DNA of 64,000 nt from Sycobia sp. Sy_11 (lineage: Eukaryota > Arthropoda > Insecta > Hymenoptera > Epichrysomallidae), in the NCBI GenBank assembly GCA_018907035.1, contig JACCIC010000014.1:2660001-2724000 (forward strand), read 5' to 3'. Shown one piece after another: positions 53,801-64,000 of the stretch (position 1 is its first letter; each line of letters begins with the position of its first letter). The position numbers and the translations under genes were made by a program. The notes beneath the pieces are model-generated. The model had not been told where the DNA came from. It saw nothing but the letters and a program-made list of their open reading frames with translations, and ran no database searches.

Positions 53801-56163
53801 AATGTTGGGGTTTAAAAGTCTCAAAAGTTGTATCTCGAGACTTTAAAAGGATCTCTGGATGAGGATTCTTTGTACGAGAGGAGGTCTGAGTAAAAAAGTT
53901 GAGAGATTTAAAAAATTTTACCTTATTAACGCTGACATTTGAAGTTTAGACTTAAAAGCGCAGATGCTGATAAACTCAAAAAAATTTACGTGCATGCTTA
54001 ATTACTAATTAGCATACATCTGTACTTTTAAGAAAAAACACTACTGATCTCAAAATATATTTAAGAAAGCATTTCTACTAGTGCGCGAAGCATTAAAAGC
54101 AGACGTTACTGCGTGAAAAATTTCAATATTGTTTTCATAAGCAAAACGCAACTAGCTCTTACCTTATTGTAAGCATTTGAACTGGCATTTCTAACACCAT
54201 TGCTGCTATCCATGTAGGTTTTTACCTGGTTCTCGCTGTCTATCGTTGAGATTTCAGACGTGCAAGCCCCGCGCCGTTTTCCTGAATACTTTTCAGGCTT
54301 TATTAAGCTAAAACAATTGCAATAGATGTTAACATAAGTAAAATAACGAAAACAAGGAACTTTTTTTAAAATTCAGACAGATTGAAAAATTTTAATATCT
54401 GTGTAATGTTTATGAATACCTGGGATATTGTGGTCCGAATTGTGTATAACAGCAATTATGAAAGCAACCTCTTGAAAATGGATTATATCCACCATTGAAC
54501 TTTCCAGTTACTTGTTCATTTGTTGTGCGGCCTCTTGAGACCAGCACAATGTGAAAGCCTGTCAATCCAAAAATTGGAATGAACAGAAGTGTAACTATTC
54601 CCATAAGCACCATACTATTAAAAATGTTAAGGAAAAAAACGAAGAATAACAGAAAAGTAATATTTTTATGTTTAGAGTCATGTACAAAAATTAAATTAAC
54701 TTATTATTATCTAATAATTATTAAATAACAAAGGATACGCTATAATAGTTTGCACTTCTCCAAGTTTCTGCTTATGTTCCAAAACAAAATATAGACTCAA
54801 TCCAAATATGCTGAGCATGTGCATACTGAGTGACAGAAGAAAGAAAAAGAAAAAACGATAGTTTCTCCTTCCAATGCAATTGTTTACCCAAGGACAGTGA
54901 TGATCAAAAGTCTAGAATTAAAATATTTACAATAAGTATTTTGCCCATGTGATAGCTTACAAAGTTTTACATAACAATAATTAACATACTTCTATGCAAT
55001 GATTACAAACACTGCAGTGAGAACACCGAGGTGGCCGATAAAATTTGCAAGTAACACACCACTTCATTCGAACAGTGATTCCATTAATTTCAACATTCTT
55101 GTACAATGGTGCTCTAAAGTCATCTTCTCGATCTTCATCTGGCGGAGCTATTAGAAAGAATATTGTTTTTAAATATTTGTTAATTACAATACTATTAATT
55201 CTAATATTGTTCATCAATGTTAACTACCTTTTGGAATTACTCCAGGATCCATGAACGTTGCTAGTGTAAAATTTGCTAACACAAAGAAGGTAATGACCCC
55301 TTGGAGGGCCGGGACCCATGGATATCGAGAAACATAATACTGACATCTAAAAGTAATTTATTAATAAATATGTTGAGAATTATTAAATAAATAGATAAGT
55401 TAAAACTGTTTATATTTAATAGCTACTAACGAGTAATAAATAACATGAATAATCATATTTGAAAATAATAAGTCTTTTAAATTTAATAAATCTTTATGTT
55501 TCTTTACCCTGTTATGCACATCAAACTGAAACAGTTCTTCTTTCTTTTAAATAAGAAATATTTAAGAATTATACGTTAGCACTGACTCATCTATCATATA
55601 GTACTAATTCGATGAGGAATGTTTCTACCAATCAGAATCAATTTTCTTAACACAAACCTTCTTGATTTCTACATAAATATTATTTCACTGCATTAAATAT
55701 ACTTTATTAGTATATTATCAAATGATAAATTCTGCATCAAAACTAATTACAAGAACTGTAGAATGAAATGAGGTACTATTTAAATAATGGACTTAATCTG
55801 AATTAAAAATTAAGTAAATATAACATCATTAATAATTAAATAACTAGCAGATCCTATAATTTTATGATGATTGCAATAAAGAGTATGCAATCAAAATTAT
55901 TCAAAAATTTGCATAACAGCTTTGAACATTGTATTATAATAAAAGAAAATACACCAATGACCTATAATTCCCTAACCAATTACTTTAAAAACTGTAGGTT
56001 AAGCTTTACTTTAATCTGCTGTAATGCGGACATTAAAAAAGAAGAAGGAGAAAAAAACAAAAATTACTCACGGAAAGTAGAAAAAAAGTGTAGTGGTACT
56101 GAGGAGAAGGGCCCAGGCGAAGGTGGCCGGAAGATACTTCGTCTTCGCGTCGCATTTCGGCAT
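44641..56163 (-). CDS. Zdhhc8: Palmitoyltransferase of the ZDHHC5/ZDHHC8 family
   Basis: Ten coding exons in continuous phase: 56163-56072, 55346-55228, 55147-54990, 54911-54739, 54614-54420, 54307-54163, 53696-53482, 52759-52589, 48925-48517 and 45162-44641 (TAG), giving 732 residues. There are two N-terminal membrane segments (residues about 14-31 and 44-62) and the Cys-rich domain from [15 protein letters not shown] to [11 protein letters not shown], with catalytic Cys about 129. Two more membrane segments follow, then [13 protein letters not shown] (the TTxE motif) and a long, disordered Pro/Gln/Ala-rich tail. The extreme C-terminus, NYEISV, is the PDZ ligand found on ZDHHC5 and ZDHHC8. 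These enzymes S-acylate membrane and synaptic proteins at the plasma membrane and endosomes. The start MPKC was chosen because it precedes the first membrane segment; an upstream in-frame ATG at 56286 is less likely. Confidence 0.92.
44703..44950 (-). repeat. Two GCN (poly-Ala) tracts in the ZDHHC last exon
   Basis: Coding-strand GCC/GCG/GCA codons give an Ala run of about 14 residues near 44896-44937 and one of about 10 near 44714-44743. They lie in the disordered tail shortly before the PDZ ligand. The exon is strongly G+C-rich compared with the introns. Confidence 0.85.
45163..48516 (-). other. ZDHHC intron 9; no gene seen
   Basis: A 3.35 kb A+T-rich intron. Small direct duplications occur at about 45865-45910 (TATAATTTGAGGAAAA twice) and 45990-46035 (ATATTTATAGTA repeated). 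The short frames are not coding-like. Confidence 0.7.
48926..52588 (-). other. ZDHHC intron 8 with TA and CA microsatellites
   Basis: A 3.66 kb intron with (TA)n at about 50797-50850 and an ACACGCACGC-type repeat at about 51478-51540. It also contains a 57-base exon-like segment (50990-51046), listed separately. Confidence 0.7.
50990..51046 (-). other. Exon-like 57-nt segment in ZDHHC intron 8 (possible poison exon)
   Basis: On the minus strand CACTGCAG precedes the segment and GTAAAAC follows it. The segment is 57 bases and G+C-richer than its flanks. The exon upstream (52759-52589) ends in phase 2, which forces a reading that meets TAA at the third codon. Inclusion would therefore truncate the enzyme's tail. 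The acceptor tract is weak. Confidence 0.25.
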
Positions 56164-57000
56164 TCTGCACGATGCACCTTCTGGATTTATCACACAAGCT
56201 TTCCTCTCGACTCGATCTTGCCGAAGAACCTCCTTCACGACGCCACTTCCTGGGTGCAAGTGCACGCACGCACGCACTTCGGACACTCGGCTTATTATTC
56301 CACCTCTCTCTCCCTCTCGCCACCTAGCCTCGGCAGCAATGATTTCTGCTGGGAGAAAACATGGCCGCGTCCATTGATAGCGCGCTGATGGCTCATATAT
56401 GCGCGCTGTGCTCCGTTAATTCTAACGCGAGAGCCAAGATTAATGTATTATTAATGCTCGTATAACCTCCGTACGCTAATTCACGTGAACGCCAGCAATT
56501 GAGCCGACGGCGAATTGGCGATGGGCGTAAGTATATATAATAGTGGCGTAAGGCTCGTGTGTTTTTGCACTCGATCTTTTTTTTCTGTCTTTCTCACTCC
56601 CTCTTACAGCGTTCACAAGAGCTATAATATCTTCTCGCTCGCTCGCTCGCGCGCTCTCTCTCTCTCTCTCTCTCTCTCTTTTCGAGCCTCAATTAGCAAG
56701 CCGCCCTGAACTGAAGCTCATCTTTTGCTGGCTACGGCGCGATCGAGTGTTCTGCGACTTTCTTCGTCCATATCTTCAGTTTGATATGCCACTTCTTAGA
56801 CAGTAATTATCTATTCACTCAGCAGTCACCGTCCATTCCAAAGAAATCCTCCTCTTTCTCTCAAACAAACACCTCAAACTGCGAAACTACACACGGACTC
56901 CTCGCCGTACCGAGAAAGCATGCCTTTCGATTATATCCGTGCTTATGAGAACACGATAGACTACGGACCGTGCTGTGGACGTGCTGTACGAACTATATAT
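56164..57000 (-). promoter_or_regulatory. ZDHHC 5' UTR and presumed promoter region
   Basis: G+C-richer sequence just upstream of the chosen ATG, with a CT run at about 56655-56680 and GCTCGCTCGC words. A minus-strand frame runs from 56286 into the coding exon, so a longer N-terminus is formally open. The transcription start is not determinable by eye. Confidence 0.35.
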
Positions 57001-57028
57001 GTATAGTTACATATGTATATATGTATGA

Positions 57029-57064
<36 letters not shown>

Positions 57065-57756
57065 ATGTGTGGAATATCATGCGACCTTACATTACATGTA
57101 CATCAGAGAAAAGCAGGAAATGCCATTGCAACAGCCTTGCATATACATATGCATATAGTCACATAAAAAGGGGTCTTTGCTGGACCCCGCGGAAGCAGTG
57201 AAGTGAGATCGAAGTAGCATATGTGTGAATGCGTATATGCATATGTATAACTGACGATAGCTTAAGTTACGTTTACAACTTTACGAGCTTTTTTTTACTC
57301 GCTCTCGTGTGTGCGTAACTGTGTACATATGACAATCACCACACCATAATATAATATCAGATAATATTGAATACAGTTTGATACAGGTTGAAACTGGAAA
57401 GTTGAATCTGGTTCGATGATACGGTCATAGCTATAGGTACATTGTAGCTGATGGCATATGTGTAAGTAGGGTATATATTCTCGATCTTTAGCCTTGAATG
57501 CATGGTATATGATAGCATATCATATAGCACGAGTTATTAAAAATATCAATATGAGCTATTGATAGCACTATATTCTATAGCAGATTATAGTATTTGAGTT
57601 TGTATCTGTTAGGTTACAGGCTTAGGCACCCTTAGGCATGGGCCCTGTTAACTGTATAATACAATATACAACTGATAAGGTGCTGATAAGTTACAAAAGG
57701 ATCAAGGTGGTATTGGTACTGGTTTCCTGATATTTACTAGTATTTTATTTATCAGG

Positions 57757-57820
<64 letters not shown>

Positions 57821-60800
57821 GTATACCATTGATTCGAAATCTCTGATATATAATTAATAAAGATAATATAATGGGGTCGTTGAGTAATATAGAGTGAAAA
57901 AGTAGTTCAAATATATTTCTACATCGCCATTATAATCATGTGTAATTTTGTAGATATATATATTATTATTACCGATTTTGTATTTTTAATACATATACAA
58001 TGCAATTATTATATATATTTTTTGGTTGAGAACTGATCACTTTGTAAAAGCTATTATAGCCATTCCACGCATTTTAGCAATAGAAGAATGTGATAAGATA
58101 GAAATATACAGTAGTCTTATATCCGACGCGTTATTCAGTTTATTAATATCGATTTTTAATTCAATACTGGGAAATATAAGCCGAGAAATTAATTTCTTCA
58201 ATGTATTACGATGAATGATCAATATTGAAACATATAAATTTTGATACAAAACATTTTTCGTATCAAAATTGTTGAACATAATTCTAATTCTGATTATAGT
58301 AATTAATACAGATATTAATCTAGAGCTTTCTGAAACACAGAAACAACACTATATAATGTGTTTTTATCATGTTTGGAAAAATAATGACTGGTTTGGTTTT
58401 TTGTTCCGCATTTAAAAAAAATTATTTTGAATATATTTCACAGCAAGTACTTTTGACTTAATAATATATTATACAATAAAAAATACTCTATCGAATATGT
58501 CAAATTCATATAATACATTTGTAAAATTAAATTGTTATGTATGCTATGTATACTATGCATAATATATTTATCAAACATAGAATAGTAATTTTACTGAAAT
58601 AATTATGCGATATAAAAATAGCGATTATAACAGGTAGTACATGGGTAGATTACATCATCCAGAGTGCTATTTCCATCTTTTGAAAAACGTTTTGCATTTA
58701 TCTCAGTAAATTGTAATTTTACAGGCTAATTCGGCTTATTAACTTGGGACCAGTGGGACTTAAGCTTCTGTTGAATCATATATAATATATGCCTGTTTGA
58801 AACGCTGCTTCACAAATTTTATTCATATTGTGCCAGATTGCCGCACTAAACGAGTTAACACAAGATTTAATACCAAAATGGTCTGAATTATAAATTTAAA
58901 ACTTGACTGAATTATAGTAAATAATATTTATAATCAGTTAAAAAAAGACCGTTCTAATTAGTGAATTTTTATAAGTAATAAATTTTATTAAAAAATGTCA
59001 ATAAACACACATACACACGCGCGCGCGCGCGCACTTATTTATTTATTTATTTATATTATTTGTGCAGACTAATAAAGTTTACGATAGTTATAAATATTTT
59101 CCAAAACGATTATCAAGTTTACTCTTTTTATCCTATTATTTTAGTTTATTTTCAAATAATAGTATGAAAGATACATTATGTTATAAGATAATATTAAGAT
59201 AAATTATTAGCGTGTTTGTAAATTTAGAGTTCCATATACGATACACATTGATCCTCCTACACAGGCAATTGTTGCTTGATTTGAGCAAGTCGCTTAATTA
59301 AATAGGCGGACGAGCGTTTTTTTAATCTGCGACTGATTTGTAAGATAATGTTATAGTAAATTTTGGTTTGAACAAAATATCTGATAAAATTAATGTAGTT
59401 TTAAAAAGTTATACATGTGCACTTGTAAATATTTTCAAAAATAACTATGTAGTTCATTTTTATTGTTCCGTATAAAACCTTTTTGAATTTCCCGCGCTCG
59501 GAACTAGTATAGTGTCAGCTAGTGTAAGCTATAGTGAAGTCTGGTGAAGCTGATAAAGTTGTAGCTGGTGGTAGTTGTCGCTCGATTTTATGCGATGCGA
59601 CATCTGGCGGCATCTAGCAAGATGAGTTGTTCTGTTACCTTATCGCTGCCAGACAGAAGCAGAGGGATGCAGTTCATTTCCGGTACGGCAAGTTGAAATT
59701 TTAAATTTCTTTCCCATGAACAGGAGAACTTCAATTTAATATACAAGCACGCAACAAACAGAATACATAATTTACTTTAAAATAAATTTAATGAATAATA
59801 AAAATGAACTCCATAATTATTTTCATAACAATTACAACTTAATAATAAAATTAATCACTTAATAAATTTATAAACTTAATTTTATCATCTATAAATGTTA
59901 ATCAATTGAAGATATGTATTTTTTTTATTAATGCTAAAACTATTATTTACTTATTTACTTTCATAGGCTATAATTAATTAATTTAGCAGATTCTAGTAAG
60001 CTCTACTTCATAAAGCGCATAAAAACTATATGCACGTTTTCAACAGAGTATCACCTCCTGAATACGTTAACATTTTTTACCTCATCAATGTAAAATGCAC
60101 TTTCAGATTTCAGTTTATATAAAAAGCTATTTTTATTCAAATATTATTGATATAATTTTTTAAGCGTATTTTCTATTACTGCATATCATAAAAACATTAA
60201 TTGTATTTTTATTTAATCGAGCAAGAATCAAACAAATATACAACCTGATGAATAACTAAGAAGATGCAATAATGAATTCGATTTTGATTTTTTGACGAAA
60301 TGAAATCAATGTTTTGAACTGCTTTAGCTGACTTTGCAATCTATGCTTTTAGTCAATATTACTTAGAAATTTTAAATTGTTCACCCTGCACGAGGCACTC
60401 GGTTTATGATCACGGTCGTTTTATTGTTAAAAATACAAATAGAATATATTATTCTTATTATTAACAAGAATTAATCAGGTTTTATATATAGTTGCTCCGT
60501 GCCCGCAAGTCGCGCGGCGCGCTTGCCGGTAAACCGGTATCCGAAATCCGAATCCGGTAGATAAAATTAAAAACATATAAAATTATTATGCGATATAAAA
60601 TGAACATACTACAACGCAATCGTAATTAAATACAGTAGTAAATTCAATATAATTCGTCAAAATAAATTTATATCAATACTTACGAGATTTCATTTTATCA
60701 ATCACAACCACATCATAACTAAAATGTATACATTTAATATAGGATATTTTTAAATGTACTATTATATTTAATTTTTATAAGAAATTAGGAAAATAATTTA

Positions 60801-61152
60801 TGTAAAAAAAATATTGAAAATATATTTTAATTAAGTTTAAAATTCTTATTGTTTATAATATTTCTGGAATGATTACGCAATGAAATTACTAACCTTAAAA
60901 ATAGTGCGATAGAGCGGGGCCTGACCCCGTGGTGCGATGTGCGATGCAACGTACTACCAGGTACTACGGTGATCTCTTATCAACCTTATTATATTGACAA
61001 GAAGGAAAAATAATATTAAATACCTAATTCTACAAGCATAAAGAAAAATAATAAATGTTTTTTCTCAATACTTTTTCAATAATCTAATTATTGTAAGATT
61101 ATTGTTCGTCTAATCGGGTAAAACGTAAAAACTAAAGCATAGATAATAACAA
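57001..61152. other. Intergenic region between divergent genes
   Basis: It holds TA/TG runs at about 57000-57062, (TA)n at about 57760-57820 and a CA/CG run near 58995-59035 followed by ATTT repeats. A G+C-richer patch at 59480-59690 has an ATG (59622) and a GT donor-like site at 59683, but I could not link it to any exon. A GGGGCCTGACCCC-type inverted repeat lies near 60917-60932, about 220 bases upstream of the next gene. Confidence 0.5.
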
Positions 61153-61742
61153 ATGGCAAATGACAATAAAGCTAATAATTACAAAACAACTAAAGAGATA
61201 AATGTAATGCTTAGTGAATGTAGTTCTACAGCGATCTTAACTGCTACTACCAGTTTGTTGTCTGGTAAGGTTGATTTTTGTTATTAATTCACTATTAATG
61301 CATTAAAAATTATTTAGAAATCTTATACAGTGTATTACAGTTAACTGATATGAAACTATTAATAGGTGAAATAATTTTTTGAATAATATTATAAAAATAA
61401 CTAACAGTTATTAAATTAACACAAGAGATACATTTTTTAATTTGTTTCAACTTAACTTACAATCTTGAACTTTTAATTATAAATTTCTAGTACTTTTTAT
61501 TACAATTTTAATAATACTAAAATTTTATTACAAAATTTGCAATGATAATATAATTTTATTTTACAGGATGTATTGCAATTCCATATATGTTTAAAAGCCT
61601 TCATATGCCAATTGGGAATGAAATTAAATTAGCTGTAACTGGAATTTCTATTATGGTATTATCAATCATAGTTGGAACTCAGACAAAAAGTATATGTGAA
61701 AAAAGATTGATAAAACAAATTTTAGAAGAAGAAATATCATAA
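61153..61742 (+). CDS. Small two-membrane-segment protein, 95 residues
   Basis: Two exons, 61153-61264 (ATG to TCT-G|GTAAGG) and 61567-61742 (after TTACAG, ending TAA), join in phase 1. The product has a polar N-terminus, a hydrophobic segment around residues 24-48 (STAILTATTSLLSG, then CIAIPYMF) and a second around 57-74 (LAVTGISIMVLSIIVG). A short basic/acidic tail holding a Cys ends in EEEIS. The size and the two-helix hairpin with a Cys near the end recall TMEM141-like proteins, but the resemblance is weak and I do not assign it. It ends 58 bases before the start of the GTPase gene on the same strand. Confidence 0.65.
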
Positions 61743-61800
61743 ATATTTATGATTTAAATAAATTTATTTTAATTTAAATGTCAAGATTTAAATATTTCCA

Positions 61801-63846
61801 ATGAATAATCTATTTAAAAAACTTATATCACATGCCAAAAGTGATTTATTTTTTAAAAAACATAATGTATGTCAAAGGACATGGTATTTTCCCTTACGAT
61901 ATAGACATGAGGATTCTTACTTTCTGACAGAGAAGCTGAGAGAGTTAGAAGATCCTGATTATAATGAAATATCGAATGAATATCTTGGAATAATAGCTAA
62001 AGGTCATCGAACTTTTATAATTCAACCATATATTAAATGGGGTAAAGATAAAAAACAGAATACTAACCGAGATTTGCAACTTGCTGAATCTATTGCTTTA
62101 ATTCATACTTTACCCTATTGGACTGTAATTGATACAATGTTTGTACCATTATTAAATTTAGATAGGAAACAGTTAGTTGGTAGCGGCAATCTTGAGATAA
62201 TAAAAAATAAACTAAATAGTGGAAAAAATATTACTGCTATTTTTGTCAGTAAGAATAATTTAAAGCATGTGCAAATACTAGAGCTTCAAAAAATCTTTGG
62301 TTTACCTGTTTTTGACAGATATTCAATTGTTATACACATTTTCAGAAGTCATGCAATGAGTCCTGAAGCAAAGCTTCAAGTAGCTATTGCTGAACTTCCA
62401 TATATTTACAAAAAAATGAGTGAAATAAACGGAAGAATAAATTTATTAGAAAAACGTAAGATGTACTTACAGGACAGAGAATCTAAATTGAGATTAAAAT
62501 TGAAAAAACTTCAACAGCATAGAGCAATGGTTCGTAATAAAAGAAAAAATCATGGATTCCCTACTGTTGCTATTGTTGGATACACGAATGCAGGCAAAAC
62601 ATCATTAATTAAAGGTAAATAAACATTCTATTATAATTCACATTTGTTTAAAATATAGTTATAAGATAAATATTTTTTCTTATAGCATTAACGGGAGATG
62701 CAAAACTGGTACCAAAAAATTATTTGTTTGCAACACTTGATACTACTGCTCATGCAGGAATTCTTCCATGTAAGATGAACGTTCTTTATATTGATACTAT
62801 TGGATTTATACAAGATGTTCCAGAAACGTTAATAGAACCATTTGTGACTACACTGGAAGATGCATTATTTGCTGTAGGTTTTTCATTACGAAATGTTTTC
62901 TTTGCTATGTAGATATTGTATAAAAACAATACTTTTATGAAGACTTAAGGTTTATGTTTATATAATATTGTGTTTATGTTTATGTAATATGTTTTAGGAT
63001 ATAGTTGTGCATGTTTATGATGCAAGTCATCCTGATAAAAAAGCTCAGATTGATCATGTTCGAAAAATGCTAACATCATTAATAGATGATAAAAAGCCAT
63101 TGATTGAAGTTGCTAATAAATCTGATTTGGTTCCAGAAGATGAATTTAGTGAGGAAGTATTACGGGTATCAGCAACAAAACCTCTAGGTATATTATTTAT
63201 AATTAAGTTTTTTTAGTCTTCAAATGAAATATAATTTAGAAAATTTCGTAATTGCTTTGTATGAAAGTATTGCAATACTTATTCTATTTTTATCTTATGT
63301 TATGTAACCATGTAGTATACTAGTTAGAAAGAGAAGCAATAATTATTATAAAACAATAGTAATAATCATTTAAATAATATCTTACAATTTGATTTAAGAT
63401 TGTCTTTTTCAATATTTTCTTGTAGTAATGATACTGTTAATATAGATGCTCAACTACAAGTCAAAATAGTTAATTTGCTATTTATTCTTAAGTAAGGTTT
63501 TATTTCATCAATCATTTGGAGATTGAAAAGTAAATTTAATATAAAGTACTAAATAGCTAAATTAATTTTCTACTATTATGAAAAAAATTTTAAACTTATT
63601 GATTATAATTCAGGATTAAATATTCTGCTGCAACGAATCCAAAGAATCATTTTGTCTCAAACTGGAAGATCATTAATAAGAATGCGAGTCGAAACTGGTA
63701 GTAATGCCTCAACATGGCTTTATAAAGAAACTACAGTTATAAGTGCAGAAGCTGATTCTGAAGATCCACAATTCACGTTTCTCGATGTTATTTTAACCGA
63801 AAACCATATGTACCGATTTAAACGCTTCTTGAAAGAACTAAGATAA
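61801..63846 (+). CDS. GTPBP6: GTPBP6/HflX-family GTPase
   Basis: Four exons in continuous phase: 61801-62614, 62686-62873, 62998-63187 and 63614-63846 (TAA), giving 474 residues. The N-terminal HflX domain (residues about 60-200) is followed by a charged coiled coil (about 205-250). The GTPase domain then shows G1 GYTNAGKTSL, G2-region FATLDTT, G3 DTIGF, G4 NKSDL and a G5 SATKPLG stretch, with a short C-terminal domain. All nucleotide-binding motifs are intact. HflX proteins bind the 50S subunit and split stalled ribosomes, and animal GTPBP6 does this in mitochondria. The basic, Phe/Leu-rich first 30 residues fit mitochondrial import. The start at 61801 is the first ATG in this frame before the conserved region; a short out-of-frame ATG ORF lies at 61778-61804. 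Confidence 0.93.
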
Positions 63847-64000
63847 AATTAAGAGGTGGATATTATTAGGTTACATTACTTTGTGATTTGAGCTTAATTA
63901 AAACTTCATTTTAATTAAACCTATTAATTAATTTAGATTAATTAATTTAATTAGATTTTGCTAAATTAATAAGTCCGAAAGTGAAATATATATATAGATG
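63847..64000 (+). other. 3' flank of GTPBP6
   Basis: A+T-rich DNA with AATTAATTTA-type repeats. It is probably 3' UTR. No clear AATAAA was seen before the window ends. Confidence 0.4.

Noticed and set aside
56033..56388. Several overlapping frames around the first ZDHHC exon
   Set aside because: Only the frame beginning MPKC joins the next exon in phase and gives the first membrane segment.

Overview
This window looks like nuclear DNA of an insect. It is very A+T-rich, its genes have short exons with GT..AG introns, it carries many (TA)n, (GA)n and (CT)n microsatellites, and the recognisable genes are conserved animal genes. The gene content and the style of the retroelements fit a hymenopteran (wasp or ant), but I cannot prove the order from sequence alone. 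No bacterial operon, CRISPR array, rRNA or convincing tRNA was seen.

Layout: (1) 875-14354, plus strand: the 3' sixteen coding exons of an AUTS2/tay bridge family gene. Its first exons lie before the window. (2) 14355-20086: 3' UTR and intergenic DNA between two convergent genes. (3) 20087-22685, minus strand: RNPS1, an SR-related splicing factor, with a start codon split by an intron and two 1-nt frame disruptions. (4) 22.9-29.1 kb: gene-poor, repeat-bearing DNA. (5) About 29.1-41.1 kb: a mobile-element island. It holds a minus-strand Ty3/gypsy-like element with an integrase and a decayed viral-type envelope gene, an unidentified 32.4-34.0 kb block with a spliced orphan ORF on one strand and a Cys-rich ORF on the other, a ~197-bp tandem repeat next to a 60-nt T run, and a plus-strand decayed gypsy-like pol. 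(6) 44641-56163, minus strand: a ten-exon DHHC palmitoyltransferase of the ZDHHC5/8 type that keeps the family's C-terminal PDZ ligand. (7) 56.2-61.15 kb: intergenic. (8) 61153-61742 and 61801-63846, plus strand: a 95-residue two-TM protein, then, only 58 bases on, a GTPBP6/HflX-family GTPase.

The host genes do not form one pathway. They are ordinary neighbours: chromatin (tay), pre-mRNA splicing/EJC (RNPS1), membrane protein palmitoylation (ZDHHC) and organellar ribosome-associated GTPase (GTPBP6). The tightest functional coupling suggested is the last pair, which may share one transcript. All exon models here were made by eye from splice signals and phase, and every phase was checked for continuity.
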